From positions 1-56,798 of the forward strand of contig NZ_JMKW01000010.1 in assembly GCF_000686565.1 (NCBI RefSeq): a stretch of DNA of 56,798 nucleotides. Direction: 5' to 3'. The notes under the pieces are model-generated. The model did not search any database. It was not told the origin of the DNA and saw only the letters and a list, made by a program, of their open reading frames with translations. Positions 17,382-26,407 of the stretch are shown one piece after another; position 1 is the first letter of the stretch, and the number at the start of each line of letters is the position of its first letter. This DNA is from Helicobacter bilis ATCC 51630 (GTDB lineage: Bacteria > Campylobacterota > Campylobacteria > Campylobacterales > Helicobacteraceae). A program made the position numbers and the translations under genes.

Positions 17382-17818
17382 CAATCAAACTTTAGCTTAA
17401 AGATTTTTTTATCAAACACGGCGATATAGAACATGCCATAAAAGATTTTAATATCAAGCAAAAAGCCCTCAACCTTTACTTCACATTTTTTTGTATCATC
17501 TTGCAGGGCTTCTGCTTTAAAGATAATTTCATGTCCCAATTCTATTGGTGCTAGAAATTTAATATCCGCACCGATAACAAGGCTATTTTTCTTATTTAAA
17601 GCAGTTAAAGCACAATGTGAAGCTGCACTGAAAATAAAGCCACTATGAATAAGCCTAGAATCTACACACATATCTTCAGTCGGTGCAAATCGCACTTGTG
17701 AGATATTATGCCCCAATCCCATAAGCTCACCAGACAATCTAAAGTTAATATCTTGGGCTATACTTCTGTCTTCTAAATGATTGCTTAAAGTGGTATGCAC
17801 TTCTTTTTCTTTTGTCAT
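17381..17818 (-). CDS. Hotdog-fold acyl thioesterase-like protein (HP0420 type)
   Basis: 145 residues with the hotdog core: a central helix around SGFIFSAASHCALTALN followed by strands SLVIGADIKFLAPIELGHEIIFKAEAL. The pairing with the glucosyltransferase gene is, as I recall, the HP0420-HP0421 order in H. pylori. Substrate is unknown; an acyl-CoA or acylated glucoside is plausible because H. pylori acylates its cholesteryl glucoside. ATG17818 follows a strong AAGGAG. A 22-bp near-perfect palindrome lies 27 bp further upstream. Confidence 0.75.
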   Translation of the reverse strand: MTKEKEVHTTLSNHLEDRSIAQDINFRLSGELMGLGHNISQVRFAPTEDMCVDSRLIHSGFIFSAASHCALTALNKKNSLVIGADIKFLAPIELGHEIIFKAEALQDDTKKCEVKVEGFLLDIKIFYGMFYIAVFDKKIFKLKFD

Positions 17819-17844
17819 ACTTTCTCCTTTACAAGTTTTGGCTA

Positions 17845-17866
17845 AATATTTGCAACTGCAAATATT
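17845..17866. promoter_or_regulatory. Operator-like inverted repeat upstream of the thioesterase-cgt pair
   Basis: AATATTTGCA and TGCAAATATT are perfect 10-bp arms separated by 2 bp. No T-run follows on either strand, so it is not a standard terminator. It lies between the small membrane protein gene and the AAGGAG of the thioesterase gene, a place suited to a dimeric repressor site or an RNA hairpin. Confidence 0.45.
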
Positions 17867-17937
17867 CTAAAAAATAGCTCAACATAAAATTATCGGCTTT
17901 AATACGCCTATATAAAATCCTAAAATAAAATAACGAT

Positions 17938-18171
17938 CTATTTTGTTTTAATAGGCACTTCTCTATCCAGCAATGTTTGGTAATCATCGCATGATTTTTG
18001 ATCCCCCTCCCTACATTGTTTGGCTAACATATCAAGCTTTTTTGCAGAATCTTCATCATGGCTTTTAGCAACATTTCGTATAGTAAAATACTGACTTGCA
18101 AAAATAAAAGCTATCGCTAAGACAAACACTATAAAACTTTTTGGTCGCAACTTGAATTTTAAGAATCTCAT
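17938..18171 (-). CDS. Small single-pass membrane protein of unknown function
   Basis: 77 residues: a basic start (MRFLKFKLRPKS), one membrane helix FIVFVLAIAFIFASQYF (about 13-30), then a charged exterior tail with two cysteines (CREGDQKSC). ATG18171 is chosen; the frame opens at a TTG 30 bp upstream. It stands alone between ftsI and the thioesterase gene. Confidence 0.6.
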   Translation of the reverse strand: MRFLKFKLRPKSFIVFVLAIAFIFASQYFTIRNVAKSHDEDSAKKLDMLAKQCREGDQKSCDDYQTLLDREVPIKTK

Positions 18172-18483
18172 ACAACCCCACTCATTCTGTAATAACAGCA
18201 AAGAAAGTATTTTAGCATATTTTTATTAAGAAGAAAGATTTTGCATGATGAATAAAGAATTTTAGAAACTGATTTGTAACTTTTGTTATGTTTAAGAGAA
18301 TTGTGGAACTGAATAGACCCGATCAACAGCATGCTCTAAGATGTAGGAGAGTGAAATCTGGTTATATTTGCCTATATTGTCGCGATAAGAAAGATCTAGA
18401 ATGTTTTTAGCATAGGGAATGTATTCAAAATCGTAGCCACACTAATGTGTTATTAATAGGTAAGAGTAAGGGGATATACTGCG
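18172..18483. other. 312-bp gap between the small membrane protein gene and ftsI
   Basis: No recognised gene. On the + strand, 18288-18410 could encode 40 residues (with a C-x8-C-x2-C-x7-C spacing) before a TAG. The frame then continues open into the antisense of ftsI. There is no ribosome site before its ATG, so it is not called as a gene. No terminator or promoter stands out. Confidence 0.5.
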
Positions 18484-21057
18484 TTATTTACGCTCCAAAT
18501 ATCCCTCTTGTGCTAATAGGTCGGCGATTTTTGCAAAAACTGGGGCGGCGGTTTGCCCTGCATAGTAGTCTTCATTTGCTTGTGAGCCATAAGTAACTAC
18601 GCCGATGGTATATGTTTTTTTGCCATCGCTTGCATAGCCAAAAAATGAGCCATTATAGATGGTTTCACCATCTTTTCTTTCTCTTGCTGTCCCTGTTTTA
18701 CCACCTACAATAAGCCCTGCGACATCAGCCCTTTTGCCTGTGCCTTCTTTAACTACGCGATGTAAAATCTTTTGCATGTATGCGGCACTCTCAGCACTAA
18801 TGATTTGCCTAGGAGATTCTATACTTGGATAGAAAATCTTTGAATCTGGGGCTATGAAATGCTTTGTTACATGCGGTGTTACAAGAAAGCCGCCATTATT
18901 AAAAGGTGCATAACTACGCAATAGCTGGATAAAAGTCATACGCAATCCATAGCCATAACTTGCCGTTCCTTTTTCTACCTCTCTATTTAGAATGCTTGGC
19001 TTAGGCAATAGCCCTGTGGCTTCGTTTGCTATATCAATGCCTGTGCTTTCACCGATACCAAAGGCTTGAAACATATCTTGCATTTGCTTCCCACTTAGAT
19101 TGCGTGTGAGTTTTGTCATACCGATATTGCTTGATTTGATGAGAATCTGCTCTGCTGTTGCACTTTTTAGCGGGGTAGAATCTCGTATGGTATAGGTGCG
19201 TAATTGATAGATTCCATCATGCAGGTCAAAGTTCTCTTGAAAGTTAATCCACTTTTTATTTGCTAGATAGGCAAATACAAGCGGCTTAATGGTGCTACCG
19301 GGTTCAAATGAGCGTTCGGCTGCTGCTACACGCATTTTGCTTGCTATGTCTTTGTCGCGTTTGCCTATATTTGGGTTAAAAGATGATGAAGAGGCAAGCG
19401 CTAGAATCTCGCCTGTAGTTGGGTCCATGATGCCTGCTACAATTTGTTCTGCTTTGTATTTTTTATGTGCGTCATTGAGTATATCTTGTATTTTTGACTG
19501 CAAAGTTAGTGGTATGGTAAGCTGCACTTGGAATCCATCTGTCCTTTCATGCGTCTTTGCATGACGATTTAATATGATATTTCCGCCTTTATCTGCCATA
19601 CCCAAAATCTTGCCATCGCGTTTTGGCGATAAGATTCCATCTCGATATTTTTCAACGCCAGATTGGGCTACAAGCTTCATTTTATCATCATACATTTTGT
19701 CGTTTATTATCTTTTTGCCATAGTTTGTAAAGCCTAGTAATGGTTGCATAAGATTCTTAAAAGGATATGTCCTTTCTATCTTTTCAACAGCAATGTCAAG
19801 CCCCCTATCAATCCTTGTGCTTGCATTATTTTTCACATCAGAATTGTAGGTAAAAATAGGCGTATAACATTCTTTTGATAGGTCTATATCTTTATTTTTG
19901 TATTCTACCAATAGCACATTTAATTTTTCAAGGGTATTTTCTTCTGTTATGTCGCCATTTTCAAAGGATTGCATCGTTTGTAAGACTTCTATATCAAGTG
20001 GGGTTTGACTGCCTTTTTCATGTGTAACTTGAGCGCGTGCATAAAGTGTTTTGATCTCTCCATCTTGCAAACTTGTTTTATTGATATAGGTAAAAGTGCA
20101 TTTCTTATACACGCCCAAACGCGCTAACTTTTGATTTAAAATGCGTAAATTTGCCGCATCAATGGAATTTACATTTGTAGCAATTAGGGCATTACCACCT
20201 TTTTCTATTGAATCCCGCAAAGATTTTATGTCAAAATCCGCATAAAGATGCAAGAGCTGAAATAGTAATTCCCTTTTTTCTTCGTATATGGAAGGGACAT
20301 AAATGCTTACCCTGTATAGTTTTTTGCTTGTCGCAAGGATATAATTATCTAGACTTGATATTTGTCCTCGCATAGCAATATCCACATCTGCCTTCACAGA
20401 CCAAGGATAGTCTCTTGACTTTTTATTGTAGGGATCCATATTTGGTGGTTTTGCAATGATTTTTGCATATACCGCGAGTATAAATACAACAAAACAAAGG
20501 GCAAATGTCCCAAGCACTAGGAAAAGTCGCCATGCTTTTTGCGTTTTTGCCTCTTCGCTTATATTTTCTTCATTTTCATCGACTTGTTCTATTTTTTGGG
20601 CTTTTTGCGGTATGACTTCATCTTGTTGAATTTTGCGTTTTTCACGCTCATTGTTTGAAAGAGTTGTGATTTTAAAAGAATTTTCATTTGGTGTATCATA
20701 TAGGCGGAAACGATTTTCCGCAATGCTATCAAGCATTATGGAATCAATATTTTCTTGATTTTTATCTAGTTGTGTTTGGCTGTTGCTGGAGTGTGAGTTT
20801 GTGGGGTTTTGCGGTATTTTAACGCGAACAGAATCTGCTGCAGCATAATCTCTGTCATTGCTTGAGCGAAGATTCTCATCAATATTGTTATTAGATGGGA
20901 AAAGATAGACATTTGCATTGCTATTTTGTGATTGCTGTGGGGTAGGGCGGTTGGATTTGCTTATTTGATTTTTGTTTAGTGAATGGTTATCCTCTAAGCT
21001 ATCCTTTAAAGTAATTTTCTCATTACTTTTAGAATCTCCACCAAAGCTCCCACGCAT
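18484..21057 (-). CDS. ftsI: Penicillin-binding protein 3 (FtsI), septal transpeptidase with a long N-terminal extension
   Basis: 857 residues. The transpeptidase motifs are GSTIKP (Ser588), SSN (642-644) and KTGTAR (Lys787); SxN fits FtsI. The membrane anchor is AWRLFLVLGTFALCFVVFILAVY at about 174-197, so 170 residues lie in the cytoplasm, rich in N, S, Q and D. H. pylori FtsI is, as I recall, about 615 residues, so the extension is unusual. The order flgB-flgC-fliE-ftsI matches H. pylori (HP1559-HP1556). The start ATG21057 lacks a clear ribosome site; a later start would shorten the tail, but no convincing alternative is seen. Confidence 0.93.
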   Translation of the reverse strand: MRGSFGGDSKSNEKITLKDSLEDNHSLNKNQISKSNRPTPQQSQNSNANVYLFPSNNNIDENLRSSNDRDYAAADSVRVKIPQNPTNSHSSNSQTQLDKNQENIDSIMLDSIAENRFRLYDTPNENSFKITTLSNNEREKRKIQQDEVIPQKAQKIEQVDENEENISEEAKTQKAWRLFLVLGTFALCFVVFILAVYAKIIAKPPNMDPYNKKSRDYPWSVKADVDIAMRGQISSLDNYILATSKKLYRVSIYVPSIYEEKRELLFQLLHLYADFDIKSLRDSIEKGGNALIATNVNSIDAANLRILNQKLARLGVYKKCTFTYINKTSLQDGEIKTLYARAQVTHEKGSQTPLDIEVLQTMQSFENGDITEENTLEKLNVLLVEYKNKDIDLSKECYTPIFTYNSDVKNNASTRIDRGLDIAVEKIERTYPFKNLMQPLLGFTNYGKKIINDKMYDDKMKLVAQSGVEKYRDGILSPKRDGKILGMADKGGNIILNRHAKTHERTDGFQVQLTIPLTLQSKIQDILNDAHKKYKAEQIVAGIMDPTTGEILALASSSSFNPNIGKRDKDIASKMRVAAAERSFEPGSTIKPLVFAYLANKKWINFQENFDLHDGIYQLRTYTIRDSTPLKSATAEQILIKSSNIGMTKLTRNLSGKQMQDMFQAFGIGESTGIDIANEATGLLPKPSILNREVEKGTASYGYGLRMTFIQLLRSYAPFNNGGFLVTPHVTKHFIAPDSKIFYPSIESPRQIISAESAAYMQKILHRVVKEGTGKRADVAGLIVGGKTGTARERKDGETIYNGSFFGYASDGKKTYTIGVVTYGSQANEDYYAGQTAAPVFAKIADLLAQEGYLERK

Positions 21058-21094
21058 CTAAAAGCAACAATCCACTAAATTCTTTTAAGCAAAA

Positions 21095-21397
21095 TTAAAT
21101 TTGAGTGCGTAAAATCTCTTTATACGCACTGATAGCCTTATTTCGCACTTCAAGCATAAGCTTCATGCTGGTTTCTGCTTTACCAATAGTGATGGCTGCT
21201 TGGTGTAAATCCTTAACCTGTCCGCTTGCCATGTCTGCCAACGCTCTGTCTGATACTTCTTGAGAAGCATTGAGTTCATCAAGAGACTGCTTCAATAGCG
21301 ATGAAAAATCGCCTTGTCTTCCTCTAACCTCATTGCTTACATCTGTTAGAGAAATATCAGCAAGACCGGGTGCTGCAATATGTGTAACTTGTGCCAT
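21095..21397 (-). CDS. fliE: Flagellar hook-basal body adaptor FliE
   Basis: 100 residues; FliE joins the MS ring to the proximal rod. The C-terminal half, QKVKDLHQAAITIGKAETSMKLMLEVRNKAISAYKEILR in outline, has the conserved ETSMK and RNK..SAYKEI pattern (about 68-97). AAGGAGA precedes ATG21397. It is third in the flgB-flgC-fliE-ftsI run. Confidence 0.95.
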   Translation of the reverse strand: MAQVTHIAAPGLADISLTDVSNEVRGRQGDFSSLLKQSLDELNASQEVSDRALADMASGQVKDLHQAAITIGKAETSMKLMLEVRNKAISAYKEILRTQI

Positions 21398-21418
21398 TAT
21401 TTCTCCTTAATATTAAAT

Positions 21419-21910
21419 TTACGCTTGAAACATAGTGATAGCATTGCTTACCATGTTTTTCGCACTTTGAAATGCCGCCACATTCGCTTGATATGCTCTA
21501 GCGGCTTCTACTAAATCGGCCATTTCGACAACAGGATTAACATTAGGGTATGCAACATAGCCTTGTGCATTTGCATCAGGGTGCGTTGGATCATACTTCA
21601 TCAACGGCTTATTATCGTCCCTTACAATCTTATCAATATACACACTTGTAATCGGTGGCACAGGCTTTTTGCCATACGCACCTTCTTCAAGTGGATCTTT
21701 ATATTCCACAAGATTATTGTCCTTTGCCAACCTTTTATTTAATTGCTTATTAAAATCAAAGGCACGAAATACAACCTCTTGTCGCCTATATGGTCCGCCC
21801 TCATCAGTTCGCGTAGTGTTTGCATTTGCAATGTTTGCAGAAATGACATTTACGCGCACCCTCTGTGCCGACAAACCATAACCACTAATATCAAAAGTAC
21901 TCATAAACAT
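21419..21910 (-). CDS. flgC: Flagellar proximal rod protein FlgC
   Basis: 163 residues. The rod-protein N-terminus STFDISGYGLSAQR and NVISANIANANTTRT is complete, as is the C-terminal VEMADLVEAARAYQANVAAF coiled region. ATG21910 follows AAAGGA; the next in-frame ATG (21904) is possible and the upstream TTG is not needed. Confidence 0.96.
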   Translation of the reverse strand: MFMSTFDISGYGLSAQRVRVNVISANIANANTTRTDEGGPYRRQEVVFRAFDFNKQLNKRLAKDNNLVEYKDPLEEGAYGKKPVPPITSVYIDKIVRDDNKPLMKYDPTHPDANAQGYVAYPNVNPVVEMADLVEAARAYQANVAAFQSAKNMVSNAITMFQA

Positions 21911-21947
21911 GACCAATCCTTTATTCTAACCTAACACAATACTGCCA

Positions 21948-22406
21948 CTATAAATTCTTACTAGATTCTAAAGCATAAGCAAAAATCCCTTTATGTTTTT
22001 TCAACGCTGAAGTAAGCGCTTGATACATAACAGAGTTTTTACCCATTTCGCTTGTTTCTACATCCAAATCCACGCTATTTCCATCATTCCTTGCAAGGTG
22101 TCCATCCCGAAAGAATAAAGAGCCAGTCAAAGGATCTGCAAGTCCGCTAGGTAAATGCTGTGGCAACGCCTGAGTTGGTTTTAAGGTTTCAGCTCGAGAC
22201 TTGTTGTCAAAAATCTGACTCGCTTTCTCGGCAAGCATATCCTCGAAATGAACATCTCTAGGACGATAAAAAGGCGTATCTACATTTGCCATATTGCTTG
22301 CAATAAGGTCTTGTCGCAAAGAACGATAATCCAGTGCACTATACACTAGATTATACGCCTTTGATGTTTCAAACGAAGTCCCTAATGCTTTTGATAGACT
22401 TTCCAT
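21948..22406 (-). CDS. flgB: Flagellar proximal rod protein FlgB
   Basis: 152 residues with the signature DYRSLRQDLIASNMANVDTPFYRPRDVHF (about 32-60) and a helical C-terminus. ATG22406 (MESLSKALG) is chosen because AGGGAGAA lies seven bases before it; the frame also contains an ATG at 22427 without such a site. A sigma-54 promoter at 22455-22472 places this operon among the mid-class flagellar genes. Confidence 0.95.
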   Translation of the reverse strand: MESLSKALGTSFETSKAYNLVYSALDYRSLRQDLIASNMANVDTPFYRPRDVHFEDMLAEKASQIFDNKSRAETLKPTQALPQHLPSGLADPLTGSLFFRDGHLARNDGNSVDLDVETSEMGKNSVMYQALTSALKKHKGIFAYALESSKNL

Positions 22407-22454
22407 AGTATTCTCCCTAATATCCATAGTAAAAATTCAAAATCAAGACATGCT

Positions 22455-22472
22455 AAGCAAATCCAATTCCAA
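22455..22472 (-). promoter_or_regulatory. Sigma-54 (RpoN) promoter of flgB-flgC-fliE-ftsI
   Basis: On the - strand TTGGAATTGGATTTGCTT: GG and GC elements 12 bases apart, the required -24/-12 spacing, in the TTGGAA-N6-TTGCTT form used in Campylobacterota. Predicted start near 22446, about 40 nt before the flgB ATG. flgB is RpoN-dependent in H. pylori. ftsI may be read from here too. Confidence 0.85.
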
Positions 22473-23032
22473 AAATACACTTAACCGAAAAACTCCAACA
22501 TTATACCCTTTTTTTGTAAATAAAACAATTAAATTAATGAACTTGCGGTCAAAGTTGGCATGAGTTGTTGTTTCAGTGTGTTTGTGTCTTTTTTTTGGTA
22601 TGTGTTTTTAGCGTCTTAATGTCTAAGTGGCTGTCCAGCAAATGATGTTCCAAAAACTATTCAAATTACAAACCTGCTAAAAAATATAAGATTATACAAT
22701 GGAATATGACTTTATCGTGGGCATAGCGAAGTGTCAAATTGTCCAAATTATTAAGCTTGTATTGTCCGACAATTATGACATATATCAACCGAAAAATGAT
22801 TCATTATTGCTCCAAGCATTATATTTAATAGAAAATTTCCTTATACTAAGGAATAAAAAATAAAAAAATACAGCATTTTATGCGGTATGTATTGACTTAA
22901 CGCGCTTTTTTTATTAGAATTTTGTCTTTGTTTTTACGACACTGCGATATTTTACTTTGTAGATTTTAGCATGGCAATGCAAAACTAGGGTATGTATTTG
23001 GCAGTGCGAGTTCTTAACTATAAAGGAAAAAT
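22473..23032. other. Intergenic region between the flgB promoter and rpsJ
   Basis: 560 bp with no assured gene. A 54-codon frame on the + strand (22699-22863, starting MEYDFIVGIAKCQIVQIIKL) has no ribosome site and is only a weak candidate. The right end holds the rpsJ promoter and a leader of about 105 nt that can fold: CACTGC (22940-22945) with GCAGTG (23001-23006) around an inner GCAT/ATGC hairpin (22969-22980). Confidence 0.5.
22892..22920 (+). promoter_or_regulatory. Promoter of the S10-spc ribosomal operon
   Basis: TTGACT (22892-22897), 17-bp spacer, TAGAAT (22915-22920). Predicted start about 22927, giving a structured leader of about 105 nt before rpsJ. Confidence 0.75.
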
Positions 23033-23344
23033 ATGCAAAAGATTAGGCTAAAGTTGAAGGCTTATGATCACAGAGTGCTTGATCGCTCGATAGCAGCCAT
23101 TGTCAGTGCGGTAAAGAGGACGGGTTCTGAAATCATTGGACCAGTGCCCTTGCCAACTAGAAAAAGACGATATACGGTTTTGCGTTCCCCGCATATCAAT
23201 AAAGATTCTAGAGAGCAATTTGAGATACGCATACACAGCAGAATCATCGACATTATGTCTGCGACAGGAGAGACCGTTGATAGTCTTATGAAGCTTGACT
23301 TAGCCCCAGAGGTTGATGTTGAAGTAATGTCAATGGATAAATAA
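23033..23344 (+). CDS. rpsJ: Ribosomal protein S10 (NusE)
   Basis: 103 residues, full length. [15 protein letters not shown] at the start and [16 protein letters not shown] further on are S10 signatures. Binds the 30S head and pairs with NusB/NusG in antitermination. AAAGGAAAA precedes the ATG. First gene of the long ribosomal operon. Confidence 0.99.
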   Translation: MQKIRLKLKAYDHRVLDRSIAAIVSAVKRTGSEIIGPVPLPTRKRRYTVLRSPHINKDSREQFEIRIHSRIIDIMSATGETVDSLMKLDLAPEVDVEVMSMDK

Positions 23345-23373
23345 GTTTATATTTATTGTATAAGGAAATAAGA

Positions 23374-23967
23374 ATGGAATTTATAGTGCAAAAGGTAGGT
23401 ATGAGTCGTATTATCGCTACGCCTAGCCAAGCTGTAACGCTACTAAAAGTATTAAATGCTAAAGTATGTAAGCTAGAAGAAAATGGTAAGGCTTTGGTTG
23501 CTTACTCTAAAGGAAAAACATGCAATAAAAGCATTGAGGGTCATCAAAAGAAGTATAATCTAAGCAAGGAATTTAACCGCTTTGCTACACTAAAGGTTGC
23601 GAATACTGAAGTTGGCGATTTAGATATGTCTAGCCTTAGCGATGGCAAGGTTGTAAAAGCAAGTTTTAAGACAAAAGGTCGTGGTTTTAGTGGTGCAATG
23701 AAACGTTGGAATTTTCAAGGTGGTCCAGCAGCACATGGTAGTAGATTCCATAGAAGACTTGGTTCTATTGGGAATAGAGAGTGGCCGGGTCGAGTTCAGC
23801 CGGGTAAAAAAATGGCAGGACATTATGGTGATGAGCTTGTGAGTGTGAGAAGTGAGATTATTTCTTTTGATACACAGAGCGGTATCCTTGTCTTAAAGGG
23901 TTCTGTGGCGGGGTATAATGGTGCTTATGGTAAAATCACTATTTTAGATAAAAAAGGTAGTAAATAA
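23374..23967 (+). CDS. rplC: Ribosomal protein L3
   Basis: 197 residues. ATG23374 ([13 protein letters not shown]) follows AAGGAAATA and is preferred to a TTG six codons earlier. The [20 protein letters not shown] stretch (about 107-126) is the L3 extension that reaches the peptidyl transferase centre. Its stop shares one base with the rplD start. Confidence 0.99.
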   Translation: MEFIVQKVGMSRIIATPSQAVTLLKVLNAKVCKLEENGKALVAYSKGKTCNKSIEGHQKKYNLSKEFNRFATLKVANTEVGDLDMSSLSDGKVVKASFKTKGRGFSGAMKRWNFQGGPAAHGSRFHRRLGSIGNREWPGRVQPGKKMAGHYGDELVSVRSEIISFDTQSGILVLKGSVAGYNGAYGKITILDKKGSK

Positions 23968-24581
23968 TGAGTAAGGCAATTATGTTAGATGGCAAGTTTG
24001 CCAAAGGTGCTGAAGTAGCATTGCCAGAGCGTTATGCAGAGATTAAAGAACACAACTTGTATCTTTATGTAAAGTCGTATCTTGCTAGTCTTCGTGCAAA
24101 CAACGCACAAGCAAAAACAAGAGGCAAAGTAAGCGGTGGCGGTAAAAAGCCATGGGCTCAAAAAGGTGGCGGTAGAGCGCGTGCTGGTAGCATTACTTCT
24201 CCTGTGTTTGTTGGCGGTGGTGTAAGTCATGGTCCAAGCAATAACAGAAACTATGATTTAAAGATTAATAAAAAGCAAAAAAGATTAGCTCTTGAATATG
24301 CTTTACAACAAAAAGCAAATGAGGGTAAGCTCTTTATTATAGAATCTATCAATGTAGAAAGTGGCAAAACAAAAGATGCGTTCGCACAATTTAAAGCACT
24401 AGGGCAAAGAAGCACATTATTTGTAACACAAGTGAGTAATGAAAAAACATTTCTTGCATTCCGCAATTTACAATCGTGTTATTTAGCTGATGCGAGTGAG
24501 TTAAACGCATATCTTGTAGCAGCATTTAGAAGCGTTGTGATTGAAAAAGCGGTGTTTGATGAACTTGTAAAAAGAGGTTAA
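23967..24581 (+). CDS. rplD: Ribosomal protein L4
   Basis: 204 residues. The tunnel-lining loop (about 48-85, [20 protein letters not shown]) is complete. In E. coli L4 represses its own operon; whether it does so here is unknown, although the rpsJ leader is foldable. Confidence 0.99.
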   Translation: MSKAIMLDGKFAKGAEVALPERYAEIKEHNLYLYVKSYLASLRANNAQAKTRGKVSGGGKKPWAQKGGGRARAGSITSPVFVGGGVSHGPSNNRNYDLKINKKQKRLALEYALQQKANEGKLFIIESINVESGKTKDAFAQFKALGQRSTLFVTQVSNEKTFLAFRNLQSCYLADASELNAYLVAAFRSVVIEKAVFDELVKRG

Positions 24582-24582
24582 G

Positions 24583-24864
24583 ATGGCAGATATAACAGAT
24601 ATTAAAACGATTTTATATACAGAAAAATCTTTAGGATTGCAAGAAAGCGGTGTTATGGTTGTCCAAACTTCTACACGCATGACAAAAAACAGATTAAAGC
24701 AAATCTTTAAAGAATATTTTGGTTTTACACCTTTAAAAATAAACTCTTTGAGACAAGATGGTAAAACAAAGCGTTTTCGCGGTAAAGAAGGTCAAAGAGC
24801 TGATTTTAAAAAGTTTTATGTAAAGATTCCAGAAGGTGCGAATATCGATTCGCTTGCCGTATAG
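24583..24864 (+). CDS. rplW: Ribosomal protein L23
   Basis: 93 residues, starting 1 bp after the rplD stop. [14 protein letters not shown] and [16 protein letters not shown] are typical; the protein lines the exit of the tunnel, where trigger factor and SRP dock. Confidence 0.98.
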   Translation: MADITDIKTILYTEKSLGLQESGVMVVQTSTRMTKNRLKQIFKEYFGFTPLKINSLRQDGKTKRFRGKEGQRADFKKFYVKIPEGANIDSLAV

Positions 24865-24877
24865 TTAAGGAGCAAAC

Positions 24878-25705
24878 ATGGCAGTAAAAACATATAAACC
24901 CTATACACCTAGTAGGAGATTTATGTCAGGTTTAAGCTCTGCTGATATTACAGCAAAGCCTAGCGTGAGAAAACTTCTTGTTAAACTTCCTGTAACAGCA
25001 GGTAGAAATAATAATGGTAGAATCACAAGCCGACATAAAGAAGGTGGTGCAAAGAAGCTTTATAGAATCATTGACTTCAAGCGTAATAAATTTAATGTTG
25101 AGGGTCGTGTAGCAGCGATTGAGTATGATCCATATAGAAATTGTCGCATTGCTCTCATTAACTATAAAGATGGTGATAAACGCTATATCATTCAGCCTAG
25201 TGGCTTAAAAGTTGGCGATTTGGTTATCGCGGCTGAAGGTGGGCTTGATGTAAAAGTAGGCTTTGCAATGAAGCTTAAAAATATTCCTATTGGGACAATC
25301 GTTCATAACATTGAGTTACACCCACAAGCAGGTGGTGCGATTGCAAGAAGTGCTGGTGCATCGGCACAGATTATGGGGCGTGAAGGTAAATATACAATCT
25401 TGCGTATGCCAAGCGGTGAAATGCGATACATTTTAGAAGAGTGTATGGCGACAATCGGCAATGTAGGGAATGAAGATTTTGCAAATATATCTATCGGTAA
25501 GGCAGGTAGGAATCGTCATAGAGGTATCCGCCCACAAACTCGTGGTAGTGCTATGAACCCAGTAGATCACCCACATGGTGGTGGTGAGGGTAAAACTGGC
25601 TCAAGCGGTCATCCTGTATCGCCTTGGGGAACGCCAGCTAAAGGCTATAAGACAAGACGCAAAAAAGCGAGTGATAGACTTATCATATCAAGACGAAAGA
25701 AGTAA
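24878..25705 (+). CDS. rplB: Ribosomal protein L2
   Basis: 275 residues. The conserved C-terminal block [15 protein letters not shown] (about 226-240) carries the histidine at the peptidyl transferase centre. AAGGAGC precedes ATG24878. Confidence 0.99.
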   Translation: MAVKTYKPYTPSRRFMSGLSSADITAKPSVRKLLVKLPVTAGRNNNGRITSRHKEGGAKKLYRIIDFKRNKFNVEGRVAAIEYDPYRNCRIALINYKDGDKRYIIQPSGLKVGDLVIAAEGGLDVKVGFAMKLKNIPIGTIVHNIELHPQAGGAIARSAGASAQIMGREGKYTILRMPSGEMRYILEECMATIGNVGNEDFANISIGKAGRNRHRGIRPQTRGSAMNPVDHPHGGGEGKTGSSGHPVSPWGTPAKGYKTRRKKASDRLIISRRKK

Positions 25706-25714
25706 GGAAATAAT

Positions 25715-25996
25715 ATGGCAAGATCAATTAAAAAAGGTCCTTTTATAGATACTCATCTTGAAAAGAAAGTAGTAAAGGCAAAAGCCGCAAAAGATAATAA
25801 GCCCATTAAAACATGGTCAAGAAGAAGCACTATCCTGCCAGAAATGATAGGATTAACTTTCAGTGTGCATAATGGTCGCACTTTTGTGCCTGTGTATGTT
25901 ACAGAGAATCATGTGGGCTATAAGCTTGGTGAGTTTGCCCCAACGCGAACTTTTAAAGGGCATAAAGGCAGTGTCCAAAAGAAAATTGGTAAGTAA
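25715..25996 (+). CDS. rpsS: Ribosomal protein S19
   Basis: 93 residues: [19 protein letters not shown], then [20 protein letters not shown] and [14 protein letters not shown]. Forms the top of the 30S head with S13. AAGGAAATA precedes the ATG. Confidence 0.99.
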   Translation: MARSIKKGPFIDTHLEKKVVKAKAAKDNKPIKTWSRRSTILPEMIGLTFSVHNGRTFVPVYVTENHVGYKLGEFAPTRTFKGHKGSVQKKIGK

Positions 25997-26008
25997 TGAG
26001 GGATGACA

Positions 26009-26407
26009 ATGGCTAAAAAACAGAATACAAAACAAACAAATGGCGGTGTAGCTATTTTGCGTTATGCGCGTCTATCTCCCACGAAAGCGCGTTTAATCGC
26101 AAGACAAGTGCAAGGTATGAATGCTGAAGTTGCATTAGCAAGTTTAGAATTTACTCCAAACAAGGCAGCAAAAGCTATTTATAAGACATTAGCATCAGCA
26201 CTTGCAAATGGCGGGTTTGAATCTACTGGTGCTGAAGTTACTTCGTGTAGGGTTGATGCAGGTCCGGTATTGCGTCGTTTCATGCCAAGGGCGAGAGGTA
26301 GGGCAACTCCTATACGAAAGCCTATGGCACATATATATGTGGAAGTAAATGCAGTAAAAAAGGCAGCTAAACAAACAAGCAAAAAAAGTAAAGGTGAGGT
26401 TAAGTAA
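26009..26407 (+). CDS. rplV: Ribosomal protein L22
   Basis: 132 residues from ATG26009 (MAKKQ), six bases after GAGGG; ATG26003 is in frame but too close to that site. [19 protein letters not shown] and the C-terminal [16 protein letters not shown] tunnel loop are intact. A lysine-rich tail follows. Confidence 0.98.
   Translation: MAKKQNTKQTNGGVAILRYARLSPTKARLIARQVQGMNAEVALASLEFTPNKAAKAIYKTLASALANGGFESTGAEVTSCRVDAGPVLRRFMPRARGRATPIRKPMAHIYVEVNAVKKAAKQTSKKSKGEVK

Noticed and set aside
18288-18410. 40-codon cysteine-containing frame upstream of the ftsI 3' end
   Set aside because: No ribosome site and no family; the Cys spacing is suggestive but too little to call a gene or pseudogene.
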